A stretch of 64,000 nucleotides of DNA from NCBI RefSeq assembly GCF_044377035.1, contig NZ_JBILJW010000016.1, positions 16,008 through 80,007 of the forward strand, written 5' to 3'. How positions within the stretch are numbered: the stretch's first letter is position 1; each line of letters opens with the position of its first letter. This document shows positions 17,533 through 26,868 of the stretch, piece by piece. Under the pieces are notes generated by a model. The model searched no databases. It was not told where the DNA came from and saw only the letters and a list, made by a program, of their open reading frames with translations. The translations under genes were made by a program, and so were the position numbers. Origin of the DNA: Silanimonas sp044377035. GTDB lineage: Bacteria; Pseudomonadota; Gammaproteobacteria; Xanthomonadales; Xanthomonadaceae.

Positions 17533-18802
17533 CGACGACGCCCATCCCGCCGGCGGTGCAGACGGAAATCAGCGCGCGGCCGGAGCCCTTCTGCTTGAGC
17601 AGCTTCGCCGCCGTCGCCACGATGCGCGCGCCGGTGGCGGCGAACGGATGGCCCAGGGCCAGCGAGCTGCCCACCACGTTGAGCTTGCTGCGGTCGATGC
17701 TGCCGAGCGGCGCGTCGAGGCCGAGCTTCGTCTTGCAGAACTCGGCGGATTCCCAAGCCTTCAACGTGCACAGCACCTGCGCGGCGAAGGCCTCGTGGAT
17801 CTCGTAGAAATCGAAGTCCTGCAGCGTGAGGTTGTTGCGCGCGAGCATCTGGGCCACGGCCCAGGCCGGGGCCATCAGCAGGCCGTCGCCGTGCACGAAA
17901 TCGACCGCCGCCACCTGCGCGTCGCGCAGGTAGGCCTGCACTTCGAGGCCGCGCGCGGCGGCCCACTCTTCCGAAGCGAGCAGGCAGGCCGAAGCGCCGT
18001 CGGTCAGCGGCGTGGAGTTGCCGGCCGTGAGCGTGCCCTTGCCCGAGGTCTTGTCGAACGCGGGCTTCAGCGTGGCGAGCTTCTCGGCGGTGGTCTCCGG
18101 GCGGAGGATGTTGTCGCGGTCGACGCCGCGGAACGGCACCACCAGGTCGGCGTAGAAGCCGTCGGCGTAAGCCTTGGCGGCCTTGCTGTGGGATTCGAAC
18201 GCCAGCTGGTCCTGGTCGGCGCGGGTGATGCCCCACTCCTTGGCCATGATCTCGCAGCTTTCGCCCATGCTCTTGCCGGTGCGCGGCTCGGCGACGCCGG
18301 GGAACTCCGGCGCCAGCTCCTTGAACGAGAAGCCCTTCAGCAGCGCGCCAATGCGCGCGCCGGCGGTCTTCGCCATGTTCATGTTGAGCAGGCGGCGGCG
18401 GAAGCCCTTGCTGTGCACGATCGGCACGTCCGAGGTGGTGTCGGAGCCGCCGCCGATGCCGGCGTCGATCTGGCCCAGCGCGATCTTGTTCGCCACCGTG
18501 ATGACGGTATCGAGCGAGGTGCCGCAGGCGCGCTGCATGGTGATGCCCGGCGTGTAGGGCGACAGGCCGGAAGAGAGCGCGGCCTCGCGGCCGATGTTCC
18601 AGTCGCTGGAATGCTTGAGCACGGCGCCCATCGCCACTTCGCCCAGCTGCACGCCATGGAGGCCGAACTTCTCGACCACGGCGCCAACCGCCTTGATCGA
18701 CAGGCCGAGGTTGCCGACGTCGTAGTAGGCGGTGTTGTTGCGGCAGAAGGGGATGCGTTGGCCACCAAGGATGGCGACGCGGCGGGCGGGACGGGGATTC
18801 AT
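17516..18802 (-). CDS. fadI: Acetyl-CoA C-acyltransferase (thiolase)
   Basis: 428-residue thiolase. Catalytic Cys93 lies in QRACGTSLDT, the catalytic His in EIHEAFAAQ and GHPFAATGAR, and the second Cys in SVCTAGGMGVV near the C-terminus. Thiolases cleave 3-ketoacyl-CoA in beta-oxidation or condense acetyl-CoA. The length and the YYDVGNLGLSIKAV N-terminal region fit the FadI-type (long-chain, anaerobic-type) branch, but no fadJ-like gene is adjacent, so the symbol is tentative. The start is ATG with GGAG ten bases upstream; an in-frame GTG two codons earlier is possible. A methyltransferase gene lies 22 bp downstream of... that is, its stop precedes this start on the same strand. Confidence 0.85.
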   Translation of the reverse strand: MNPRPARRVAILGGQRIPFCRNNTAYYDVGNLGLSIKAVGAVVEKFGLHGVQLGEVAMGAVLKHSSDWNIGREAALSSGLSPYTPGITMQRACGTSLDTVITVANKIALGQIDAGIGGGSDTTSDVPIVHSKGFRRRLLNMNMAKTAGARIGALLKGFSFKELAPEFPGVAEPRTGKSMGESCEIMAKEWGITRADQDQLAFESHSKAAKAYADGFYADLVVPFRGVDRDNILRPETTAEKLATLKPAFDKTSGKGTLTAGNSTPLTDGASACLLASEEWAAARGLEVQAYLRDAQVAAVDFVHGDGLLMAPAWAVAQMLARNNLTLQDFDFYEIHEAFAAQVLCTLKAWESAEFCKTKLGLDAPLGSIDRSKLNVVGSSLALGHPFAATGARIVATAAKLLKQKGSGRALISVCTAGGMGVVAIVER

Positions 18803-18824
18803 GGACACGGGACTCCGGGAGACA

Positions 18825-19808
18825 TCAGGCCGCGACGGGCGGCCAGAGATGGGGATGACGGTGCCAGATCGCGTCGAGCCATGCGATATGGATGGTCACT
18901 TCGGGCGGCGGGCCGGGCTCGGCGCGCCAGCGTTCCAGCATCGTCGCCGGGTGCAGGCCGCCGATCAGCACTTCGCAGGCCTCGGCGAAGCACTGCACCC
19001 AGCGCGGCGAGAAGCCGATGTCGGCGCGCGAGGCTTCGAGGCGGGCGGCGACGGCGGCGGAGCCGGCGCTGAGCGTCGAGGGGTCGAGGGGCAAGGGCGA
19101 CGGCGCCGCGGCCGGCAGCGGATGCTCCGGCTTGCGCGCCACCATGCCGACCAGATGCGCATCGGTGTGCTCGAAAACGAGTTCGAGGCCGGCGGCACGC
19201 ACGTACAGGCGCAGCTCCTCCGGCGTGCAGAACTGGTTGCGGGCCACGTCCTTGCGCTCGGCCGCGTCGCCGCGGGCGACCTGGTCGACCTCGTAGGCGA
19301 AACGCTGCCAGCCGACGGGGTGCGAGAGGTTCCAGTGGTCGAAGTAGAACAGGCCGCCGGGCTTCAGCACGCGGGCCACATCGCGCAGGTAGAGGACCAT
19401 GTCCTCCTTGTCCATGTGGATGAACACGGCCACGCAGTAGCCCTTGTCCATCGACGCGTCGGCGAAGGGTTTCAGGTGCGGGCCATCGACCGCGCTGGCG
19501 GTGGCGCCGGGATGCGATTCGACGCGCGCGCGGGCGAGGCCCGCCATGTTCTCGGCGATGTCGATGCCGTGCCAGACGGCGACGTGGCCGGCGAGTTGGG
19601 CGCCGATGCGGCCCACGCCGCAGCCGATCTCGAACACCCGATCGGAGGGCAAGAGTTCCAGGGCGGCATGGACCTGCGACGCGGTGAACGCACCAGTGGC
19701 GGCGAGGACGGACTCGTCGGCGCTGCCATCGACGGCGGCCATGCCGTCGGACAGCGTGGCCGAGCGCGCATTCCACGCGGCTTTGTAGCTTTCGGGGGAG
19801 GAGGACAA
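18825..19808 (-). CDS. Class I SAM-dependent methyltransferase
   Basis: About 327 residues. The SAM-binding glycine motif is VFEIGCGVGRIG, followed by the acidic GIDIAENM, DGPHLKPFADASMD and the YFDHWNL block after LKPGGLFYF, the standard Rossmann methyltransferase order. The C-terminal 80 residues have no recognised motif. The start is uncertain: the longer frame runs over the divergent gene at 19872, and the best start is a TTG just before SSSPESYKAAWNARS, a region that looks like the family N-terminus. It ends 22 bp before the thiolase start, so the two are likely co-transcribed. The substrate is unknown. Confidence 0.8.
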   Translation of the reverse strand: MSSSPESYKAAWNARSATLSDGMAAVDGSADESVLAATGAFTASQVHAALELLPSDRVFEIGCGVGRIGAQLAGHVAVWHGIDIAENMAGLARARVESHPGATASAVDGPHLKPFADASMDKGYCVAVFIHMDKEDMVLYLRDVARVLKPGGLFYFDHWNLSHPVGWQRFAYEVDQVARGDAAERKDVARNQFCTPEELRLYVRAAGLELVFEHTDAHLVGMVARKPEHPLPAAAPSPLPLDPSTLSAGSAAVAARLEASRADIGFSPRWVQCFAEACEVLIGGLHPATMLERWRAEPGPPPEVTIHIAWLDAIWHRHPHLWPPVAA

Positions 19809-19871
19809 GGCGCAGGGCCGGTGACTTTGGACCACAATAGGGTAGACCGACCCGCCGAGCCGCCCAAGCCC

Positions 19872-20774
19872 ATGAGCCGAATGCCGACCCCGGAAGTGCT
19901 GACCACCCTGGGCGTGATCGCCATCGAGCTGGCCGGCGAGGCGCCGGTCGGGCGCAACGCGCTGCCGCAGGCCGAGGCCGGCGACTGGGCGGCGGGGATC
20001 GCCGCCGACCTCGCCCGCGTGGTCGCGGAAACCGCCTCCCTTGATCTCGTGGTCGCTGCGGCGCTCTACGACCCGTCGGAAATCCTGCGGCCGAACGTGC
20101 CGCGCCACGCGCTGCTGGAGTCGTACGCAGCTCGCGTGCCGGGCGAGGCCGGTGGCCGCGTGATCGCCTTCGGCGCCGGCGCGGACGGCCTGCCCACCGA
20201 CCTCGCGCCGCAGGGCGATCTCGCTGGCGGCCCGCTGCGCGTGCTGCCCTTCCTACTGCGCGGGCCGGCCGAAGCCGTGAAGCGCGTCGGGGAAGCCCTC
20301 GAGGAGCGCCTGCTCGACACCGGCATGGCCAACGCCGGCACGGCGCTGGCGACGCAGTCGGCCTTCGGCCTGCGCGTCGAGCACATGCGCTACCTCACCC
20401 TGCACGACCTGATGGCGATGATGGCCATGCAGTACGAGCACGCGGGGCTCGCCGGCCTGTGGCCGATGATCGAGGCCGCGCTGTTCGGCGATGACGAAGA
20501 ACTGTGGCTCGACGCCCCGCCCGAGCCGCTGGTGCGCTACGCCAACGGCGCGGCGCAGATCGCGCTGATCGACGCCGACGCCTGGGCGCTCGGCGGCTTC
20601 GTGCCGCCCGGCGTGGACGCCGGCAAGCTGGGCGCCGAGGGCATGGAGCGCCTGTTCGAGCACTTCGAAGCCCGGCAGCGGCAGATCGCCGCGGTACTGG
20701 GCGCCCATGGCCTCGAAGTGACCTTCGCCCACTGCCCGGTGGGCAAGGACGCGCGCGCCATCCTTCGCGGCTGA
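19872..20774 (+). CDS. Conserved hypothetical protein
   Basis: 300 residues, soluble, no signal peptide or membrane segment. The composition is Ala-rich and acidic, with helical stretches such as RYLTLHDLMAMMAMQYEHAG and a C-terminal VTFAHCPVGKDARAILRG. I recognise no catalytic motif. The start is the ATG at 19872 rather than the far-upstream frame, which would run antisense through the methyltransferase. It is divergent from the methyltransferase, separated by about 60 bp. It looks like a lineage-restricted protein. Confidence 0.7.
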   Translation: MSRMPTPEVLTTLGVIAIELAGEAPVGRNALPQAEAGDWAAGIAADLARVVAETASLDLVVAAALYDPSEILRPNVPRHALLESYAARVPGEAGGRVIAFGAGADGLPTDLAPQGDLAGGPLRVLPFLLRGPAEAVKRVGEALEERLLDTGMANAGTALATQSAFGLRVEHMRYLTLHDLMAMMAMQYEHAGLAGLWPMIEAALFGDDEELWLDAPPEPLVRYANGAAQIALIDADAWALGGFVPPGVDAGKLGAEGMERLFEHFEARQRQIAAVLGAHGLEVTFAHCPVGKDARAILRG

Positions 20775-20854
20775 GTCCTGACGCGCTGCGTCACCAATTC
20801 GGGCCTCGCCCGGAGCTATAGTCGAAACTCGGAAGCCTCACGCAGGAACCGGGC

Positions 20855-21853
20855 ATGCGCACGTCGGTGGCGACGCAAGGCAAGTCGGGCTGGCGCGCGA
20901 TAGCGCTCTTGGCGGCGCTTCTGTGCGCGTGCGGCACCGCCGACGCCCCGAGCGCACCCACGCCGTTGCGGCTGGGCATGGACCTCTGGGCCGGGTACTT
21001 CCCCGCGGTCATCGCCGAACGCGAGGGCCTCATGGCCGCGGAAGGCGTCGACCTCGAGGTCGTGGCCACGCGCGACACCAATGGCCTGATCGCCGAGTTC
21101 GCCGCTGGAAAGTACGACCTCATCGCGGTGTCGCTCGGCGACGCCATCACCCTCTCGCGGAACCGGCCCGACGTGGTGGTCCTGCTGGTCGCGGATGAGT
21201 CGTCCGGCGGCGACCAGCTGCTCCGCGCACCTGCCGCCGGCACCGATCCCGCGGCCCCGCCGCGCTTCGGCACCAACCTCGGCGGATTCGGCGAGCTGTT
21301 CATCCGGGCCTGGCTGGAGCGCGAGGGGATCGCTCCCGGCGACGTGGTCTGGGCCAATGTCGACGCCTCCGACGTGCCGACGGCCCTGGCCGAAGGCCGG
21401 ATTGATTTCGGCCACACCTGGCAGCCCTACGCCGACGAAGCGGTGGCTGCCGGTGCAACCCCCATCTTCAGCAGTGCGGACACCCCGGGCCTGATCCTCG
21501 ACGTGGTGTTGGCCACGCGTGCGGGGATGGAGCGCCATCCGGAGGCCTACCGCGGCTTCGTGCGGGCCTGGTTCGAGGCGGAGCACCGCTGGCGCGCCGA
21601 CCCGGCGGCCGGCAACGCCGCCGTCGCCGCCGCCCTCGGGCTGGACGCCGCGGCCGTCTCGCTGGCCGGAGTGAAGCTGTATTCGCTCGAAGACAACCGC
21701 CATGCGATGGCGGGTGGCGCGGACTCCCCACTGGCGTCGCTGATCGAACGCTACGCCACGTTCTTCATCGAACGCGGCAGCCTGAGCACGCCGCCGGACC
21801 CGGCGTCGATGTTCGACCCGGTCGTGCTGCCCGAGGCCGTGCCCGCGCCATGA
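20855..21853 (+). CDS. ABC-type substrate-binding lipoprotein (NMT1/TauA/SsuA-like)
   Basis: 332 residues. A lipobox at LLCAC (Cys26) predicts a lipid-anchored periplasmic protein. The body matches the NMT1/SsuA-like binding fold used for nitrate, taurine, sulfonates or thiamine precursors: LRLGMDLWAGYFPAVIAEREGLMAAEGVD-type opening, then GKYDLIAVSLGDAITL and FGTNLGGFGELFIRAWLEREGI. An AGGA ribosome site precedes the ATG. No permease or ATPase follows; instead the stop overlaps a histidine kinase by 4 bp. This suggests it acts as the ligand-capture subunit of a signalling system rather than of an importer. The ligand is unknown. Confidence 0.86.
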   Translation: MRTSVATQGKSGWRAIALLAALLCACGTADAPSAPTPLRLGMDLWAGYFPAVIAEREGLMAAEGVDLEVVATRDTNGLIAEFAAGKYDLIAVSLGDAITLSRNRPDVVVLLVADESSGGDQLLRAPAAGTDPAAPPRFGTNLGGFGELFIRAWLEREGIAPGDVVWANVDASDVPTALAEGRIDFGHTWQPYADEAVAAGATPIFSSADTPGLILDVVLATRAGMERHPEAYRGFVRAWFEAEHRWRADPAAGNAAVAAALGLDAAAVSLAGVKLYSLEDNRHAMAGGADSPLASLIERYATFFIERGSLSTPPDPASMFDPVVLPEAVPAP

Positions 21854-24663
21854 AGGCCCGCACCCGCGTAGCCGCGGCGATCCTCGCTTTCGCCGCGCTT
21901 CCGCTCATCCTCGTGAATGCGGGCAGCCTCGCCGACCGCCGCGACGATGCGGCGCGCAACGGCGATCTCCTGCTGTCCGGCAATGCCGACGAGCTCGCGG
22001 CCCTGCTCGCCGCCACGCGGACGCGCTGGCTGGAGAGCGTGCGCGCCGATGCCCGCCTGCCGATCTTCGAAGAGGTGCTGACGAGCAACGCGGCCCCGTC
22101 GCCGCTGCGCCTGAGCCGATTCTTCGCCGCCATGACGAGCCGCGACACGGTGAACATCGGCGCCATCGGCGTGCTCGACCTCGAGGGCCGCGTGGTGCAG
22201 GACTCGCAGGCCGTGAACCTCGGCCGCGACGAGTCACTGGAGCCTTGGTTCCTGCGGGTGGTGGCCTCCGGCCATCCGCAGCTGATCGGCCCCTACACCG
22301 CAACGGGCGAACGCCGGCCGGCGCTTTACTTCACTGCACTCGTGCGCGATGCGGACGAAAAGCGTCGCGGCGTCCTGCGGATGCGCATGGAGCCGGCCGT
22401 GCTCGGCCAGGTGATGGCCGCGGCCCTCGTCGCGACGCCCGGCCTGTCGGCCACACTCATGGACGAGGAGGGCCGCACGCTGGCCAGCGTCGGGGACTTC
22501 GGCAATGCCGAGCTCGCGTTGGGTGCGAACGCCGACGGCAAGGCGGAGCGCGTGATCACGGTCGGCAACGAACGCGTGGCCATCAAGCCGGTGCCGAATG
22601 CACCCTGGCGCGTGGTGGTGCGCCAGCCCTTGCCGGAATGGCTCGCGCCGCAGGACGAGTTGAATCGCCAATGGGTGCTGGAGACCGTGCTGCTGTTGGT
22701 CCTGCTGCTCGGCGCCTCCCTGCTGCTGGGTCGCCGCATCGCGGCGCCGCTCGCCGGGTTCAGCGATGTTGCCCGACGGTTGGCCGAAGGCGACTACAGC
22801 CCGGTGCCGCGCTGGCCCGGCGCCGAGGAGGCCCGCCAACTTGGCGAGGCGCTCGACGCACTCGCCGCGCGGCTGCGCGACACCATCGGCACGCTCTCCA
22901 AGGAGTTGCAGCAACGCCGGGACGCCGAGGCGGCGCTGTGGGCCAGCAAGGAGCAGTACCTCGACCTCGTCGAACAGTTGCCTGCGACGGTGTATCGCTG
23001 CGGGAACGCCTCCGGTTGGCCGATGGAGTTCCTCAGCCCGCAGATCGTGGCCCTCACCGGATTCACGGCCTCCGACCTGCTGGCGGGCGACGGCAAGCAC
23101 TTCTCCCGGCTGATCCACCCCGACGATATGGCGCACTGCGAGGCAGCGATCTCGGACGCCGCGATCCGCCTTGGCAAGTACCAGCTGAACTACCGGATCC
23201 GCGACCGGGACGGCGAGACGCGCTGGGTTTGGGAACTGGGCAGCGTGCATACCGATGCCGCAGGTCGCCCCACCCAACTCACCGGCGTCATGTTCGACGT
23301 GACCGAGCGGGAGACGGCCAACCAGGCCATGGCCCTGCTGCGAGGACGGATCGAAGCGCGGGTCGGCGGCGACTTCTTCCTGGCCCTCGCCACCGGGCTG
23401 GCGCGCGTGCTGGACGTCGAGCGGGTGATGATCGGGCGCTACCACGGTTCGCCGCCGACGCGAGTGGTCTCGCTGGCGCTGGCGCGCCGCGACGGCCCGA
23501 GCGAGCAAGCGGACTTCGCCATCGCCGGCACCCCCAGCGCGGCCGTGCTGGCGGAAGGGCAGATCGAGGTGCTGGATGGCGTGACCCAGCGATTCCCCGA
23601 CGATGCGGCCCTGGCCACCCGCGGCTTGCGGTCCTACATCGGCCGGCGGCTGGATGACAGCCATGGCCGGCCGATCGGCGTGCTCGCGGTTCTGCACGGC
23701 CAGCCGATGGCCGCGGACGATGCTGCCGCCCGGCTGCTCGACCTGTTCCAGGCACGCGTGGCCGCCGAGCTGGAGCGCGTCATCGCCGAGGAGGACCTGC
23801 AGCGGCTCGCTGACACGCTAGAGAACCGCGTGGCCGAACGCACGCACGAGCTGGAGGAGGCGAACGCCTCGCTCTCTCAGGCCATGGAGCATCTGGTGCA
23901 GCGCGAGAAGCTGGCCTCGCTGGGCAGCCTGGTCGCCGGCGTCGCGCACGAGCTGAACACGCCAATCGGGAATGCGCTGACGGTCTCGACCGCCCTCAAC
24001 GACATCCATCGCCAGTTCGCCGACGTGCTGGCCAAAGGCGCGGTGAGGCGTTCGGCGCTCGACCGCTTCGTGGCCGAGAACAGCGAGGCCACCGAGCTGA
24101 TCGAACGCAACCTGCAGCGCGCCGCCGCCCTGATCAGCCACTTCAAGCAGGTGGCCGTGGACCAGGCCAGCGTGCGGCGACGGCAGTTCGACCTCGCGGC
24201 CCTGGTGGAGGACGTGCTCTCCACCCTGAGCCCGCGGCTGAAGCGCTCCCCGCACCGGGTCGAGGTCGACATTCCGCCCGGCCTGGTGCTGGAGAGCTAT
24301 CCGGGGCCGCTGGAGCAGGTGCTGACCAACCTCGTCGAGAACAGCCTCGTGCACGGCTTCGAATCGGGGCAACCCGGCGTGATCCGCATCTCGGCCGAAG
24401 CGGCGGGGCCGCGCATCCGCCTGCGCTACGCCGATGACGGGCTGGGCATCCCCCCGGCGCTCCGGCATCGGGTGTTCGACCCCTTCTTCACCACCAAACT
24501 CGGGCAGGGGGGCAGCGGCCTCGGCCTGTACCTGGTGTACAACCTCGTGCACGGCCGGCTGGGGGGCAGCATCGAGCTGCTGGACGATGCCGGGCCGGGA
24601 GCCTGCTTCATCATGGAACTGCCGGTGGTCGCCCCGGCCGCCGGAGAGGAGACGAGCGGATGA
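21850..24663 (+). CDS. Multisensor histidine kinase (dCache-like, HAMP, PAS, GAF-like)
   Basis: 937 residues. N-terminal membrane segment (about 6-22), a periplasmic dCache-like domain (about 30-270), a second membrane segment (about 274-297), HAMP, PAS (about 375-490, YLDLVEQLPATVYRC onward), a GAF-like domain (about 500-650), coiled coil, HisKA with His700 in VAGVAHELNTPIGN, and HATPase with GSGLGLYLVYNLVHG. It has no receiver or HPt of its own. The gene overlaps both the upstream binding lipoprotein and the downstream response regulator by 4 bp. The expected flow is lipoprotein-ligand complex to periplasmic domain to kinase to the REC-DUF3369-EAL protein. This is inference from architecture. 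Confidence 0.92.
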   Translation: MKARTRVAAAILAFAALPLILVNAGSLADRRDDAARNGDLLLSGNADELAALLAATRTRWLESVRADARLPIFEEVLTSNAAPSPLRLSRFFAAMTSRDTVNIGAIGVLDLEGRVVQDSQAVNLGRDESLEPWFLRVVASGHPQLIGPYTATGERRPALYFTALVRDADEKRRGVLRMRMEPAVLGQVMAAALVATPGLSATLMDEEGRTLASVGDFGNAELALGANADGKAERVITVGNERVAIKPVPNAPWRVVVRQPLPEWLAPQDELNRQWVLETVLLLVLLLGASLLLGRRIAAPLAGFSDVARRLAEGDYSPVPRWPGAEEARQLGEALDALAARLRDTIGTLSKELQQRRDAEAALWASKEQYLDLVEQLPATVYRCGNASGWPMEFLSPQIVALTGFTASDLLAGDGKHFSRLIHPDDMAHCEAAISDAAIRLGKYQLNYRIRDRDGETRWVWELGSVHTDAAGRPTQLTGVMFDVTERETANQAMALLRGRIEARVGGDFFLALATGLARVLDVERVMIGRYHGSPPTRVVSLALARRDGPSEQADFAIAGTPSAAVLAEGQIEVLDGVTQRFPDDAALATRGLRSYIGRRLDDSHGRPIGVLAVLHGQPMAADDAAARLLDLFQARVAAELERVIAEEDLQRLADTLENRVAERTHELEEANASLSQAMEHLVQREKLASLGSLVAGVAHELNTPIGNALTVSTALNDIHRQFADVLAKGAVRRSALDRFVAENSEATELIERNLQRAAALISHFKQVAVDQASVRRRQFDLAALVEDVLSTLSPRLKRSPHRVEVDIPPGLVLESYPGPLEQVLTNLVENSLVHGFESGQPGVIRISAEAAGPRIRLRYADDGLGIPPALRHRVFDPFFTTKLGQGGSGLGLYLVYNLVHGRLGGSIELLDDAGPGACFIMELPVVAPAAGEETSG

Positions 24664-26861
24664 ACGACGAGTGGATCAGCTTCGCGAAGGAAGCGGAGGA
24701 GGGCGGCGATAGCGCAGTGCCCGGCTGGTGCATCGTGGTGGTCGACGACGACGAGGAAGTGCACGAAGCCACGCGCTTCGCGCTGCGCCACGTGCACGTG
24801 CACGGCCGGCCCCTCGAGCTGGTGCACCTGTTCTCCGCCACCGAGGCCCGGCGCGTCCTGCCCACCCTCGACATCCCGGCGGTGATCCTGCTCGACGTGG
24901 TGATGGAGACCGAGAACGCCGGGCTCGACCTCGTCGACTTCATCCGCAACGACTGCGAGCTCGCTGCGACGCGCATCGTGCTGCGCACCGGCCAGCCCGG
25001 CTATGCGCCCGAGCTCAGCGTGTTCGCGCGCTACGACATCAACGACTACTTCACCAAGGCCGAGCTCTCGCGCACGCGCCTGATCACGGCGATCACTTCC
25101 GCGGTGAAGAGCCACGAGCAGATCCGCACCATCGACGAGAGCCGGCGCGGCCTCGAGCTGATCGTGCGCTCCTCGCCCAGCCTGCTGCAGCCGCAAGGGC
25201 TGGCCAATTTCGCCGAGGGCGTGCTCACGCAGGCCAAGGCCCTGCTGCGCGCCCCGATCGACGGCATCGTCTGCGCCCAGCGCGGCTCGCCGCTCGACCC
25301 GAACGACAACCGCCTGTACGTGGTCGGTGCCGCCGGCGCCCTCGCCGGCGCGGTGTGGCACCCGCTCTCCGACCTGCATGCCGAACCGGTGGTGACAGCC
25401 ATCGCCCGCGCGCTGCGCGAGCGCCGCAACGTCCACGGTGACGACTACAGCGTGCTCTACCTGTCGACGCGCGAGCGCGAAGCGGCCATCTATGTCGCCA
25501 CGCCGACGCGCCTCAACGACGTCGACCACCAGCTGCTCGAAGTGTTCGCCTCGAATCTCTCGGCCTGCTTCAGCAACCTGCAGCACTTCGAGGAAGTGCA
25601 CCGGCTGGCCTTCCGCGACCCCCTCACCGGCCTGATGAACCGTTCCGGCCTGCTGCGCGAGCTCGATGGCGTGGCCGGACGGCAGGACCTGCGCCTGGTG
25701 CTGGTGGACATCGACCACTTCACCGACTTCAACGACGGCCTCGGCCAGGAGGCCGGCGACCTGCTGCTGAGCGCGGTCGGCCAGCGCCTGCGCGAACGCT
25801 TCGGCGGGCACGCCTCGCTCGCCCGCATCGGCGCCGACGTGTTCGCGGTGGTGGGCGAGGCCGAGCGCCTCGCGCCGTCCGAGCTGCAGGCCGCCTTCGA
25901 ACCGCCCTTCGCCTGCGGCGAACACCTGACGCCGGCGCGCGTCACCCTCGGGCTTTGCGACCTCGGCGACTGCACCGACGGCGTCACCGCGCTGCGCCAC
26001 GCCAATATCGCGTTGAAGGCGGCGAAGCGCAGCCTCAACGACTCGGCCCTGCTCTACCAGGCCGGCCTCGCGGAGCACACGCGGCAGCGACTCGGGATGC
26101 TGGGGCAACTGCGCCGCGACCTGGAAGGCGACCGCCTCGAAGTGTGGTACCAGCCACAGATGGGGCTGGCCGATGGCCGGACGCACGCCGTGGAGGCCCT
26201 GCTGCGTTGGCCCGACGGCCGCGGTGGCTGGGTGCAGCCGCCGAATGTGTTCATCCCCCTCGCGGAGTACTCCGGGCTGATCGTGCCGATGGGCGAATTC
26301 GTGCTCGACCGCGCCTGCGGGATGCTCGCGGGGCTGGGCGACAGCGGCACCGTGCCGGCGCGCATGGCCGTAAACGTCGCCATGCCGCAGCTCCGGGATC
26401 CCGGTTTCGTCGCGATGGTCGAGCGCACCTTGCATAAGCATGGCCTCGGCGGCGAACGACTGGAGCTCGAGATCACTGAATCCATCGCGATGGACGAGGC
26501 GCTGGCGTTGCGCCGCAGCCTCGAGCATCTGCGCAGCTTGGGTGTCCGCGTCGCGATCGACGACTTCGGCACCGGCTACTCGTCACTGGCGCAGCTTCGC
26601 GCGCTGCCCGTCGACGCACTGAAGATCGACCGCCGCTTCGTTTCCGAGCGCAGCGAGGGGCCCGATGAAGCCTTCGTCGAGTGCATCGTGGGATTGGCGC
26701 GACGACTGGGCTTGTCGACGGTCGCCGAGGGCATCGAAACCGAGGAACAGGCGCGACTGATGCAGGCACTCGGTTGCGAGCTCGGCCAAGGCTATTGGCA
26801 CGCCCGGCCGATGCCCGAAGCGATGCTGAGACAGTGGCTCGCCCAGCGCGGGACGGGCTGA
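24660..26861 (+). CDS. Response regulator with REC, DUF3369, degenerate GGDEF and EAL domains
   Basis: 733 residues. REC has the acidic VVDDDEE and phospho-Asp79 in ILLDVVMETENAG, then DUF3369 (about 140-300), a GGDEF domain (about 300-445) whose signature is replaced by RIGADVFAVVG, and an EAL domain (about 465-715) with AVEALLRW, ELEITES, DDFGTGYSSL, LKIDR and VAEGIETEEQ. The catalytic acidic residues of EAL are present while the GGDEF active site is not. The predicted activity is therefore c-di-GMP phosphodiesterase, with the GGDEF domain possibly regulatory. The ATGA overlap with the kinase makes them a cognate pair. It ends 7 bp from the convergent GNAT gene. Confidence 0.93.
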   Translation: MNDEWISFAKEAEEGGDSAVPGWCIVVVDDDEEVHEATRFALRHVHVHGRPLELVHLFSATEARRVLPTLDIPAVILLDVVMETENAGLDLVDFIRNDCELAATRIVLRTGQPGYAPELSVFARYDINDYFTKAELSRTRLITAITSAVKSHEQIRTIDESRRGLELIVRSSPSLLQPQGLANFAEGVLTQAKALLRAPIDGIVCAQRGSPLDPNDNRLYVVGAAGALAGAVWHPLSDLHAEPVVTAIARALRERRNVHGDDYSVLYLSTREREAAIYVATPTRLNDVDHQLLEVFASNLSACFSNLQHFEEVHRLAFRDPLTGLMNRSGLLRELDGVAGRQDLRLVLVDIDHFTDFNDGLGQEAGDLLLSAVGQRLRERFGGHASLARIGADVFAVVGEAERLAPSELQAAFEPPFACGEHLTPARVTLGLCDLGDCTDGVTALRHANIALKAAKRSLNDSALLYQAGLAEHTRQRLGMLGQLRRDLEGDRLEVWYQPQMGLADGRTHAVEALLRWPDGRGGWVQPPNVFIPLAEYSGLIVPMGEFVLDRACGMLAGLGDSGTVPARMAVNVAMPQLRDPGFVAMVERTLHKHGLGGERLELEITESIAMDEALALRRSLEHLRSLGVRVAIDDFGTGYSSLAQLRALPVDALKIDRRFVSERSEGPDEAFVECIVGLARRLGLSTVAEGIETEEQARLMQALGCELGQGYWHARPMPEAMLRQWLAQRGTG

Positions 26862-26868
26862 GCCAGGC

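Noticed and set aside
18732..19871. Upstream extension of the conserved hypothetical at 19872
   Set aside because: Would run antisense through the methyltransferase and lacks protein-like sequence; ATG at 19872 chosen.
22234..23697. Minus-strand frame antisense to the multisensor kinase
   Set aside because: Composition is typical of codon-position shadow; the plus-strand protein has full kinase motifs.
24426..26528. Minus-strand 700-codon frame antisense to the EAL regulator
   Set aside because: No recognisable domain; shadow of a well-supported plus-strand gene.
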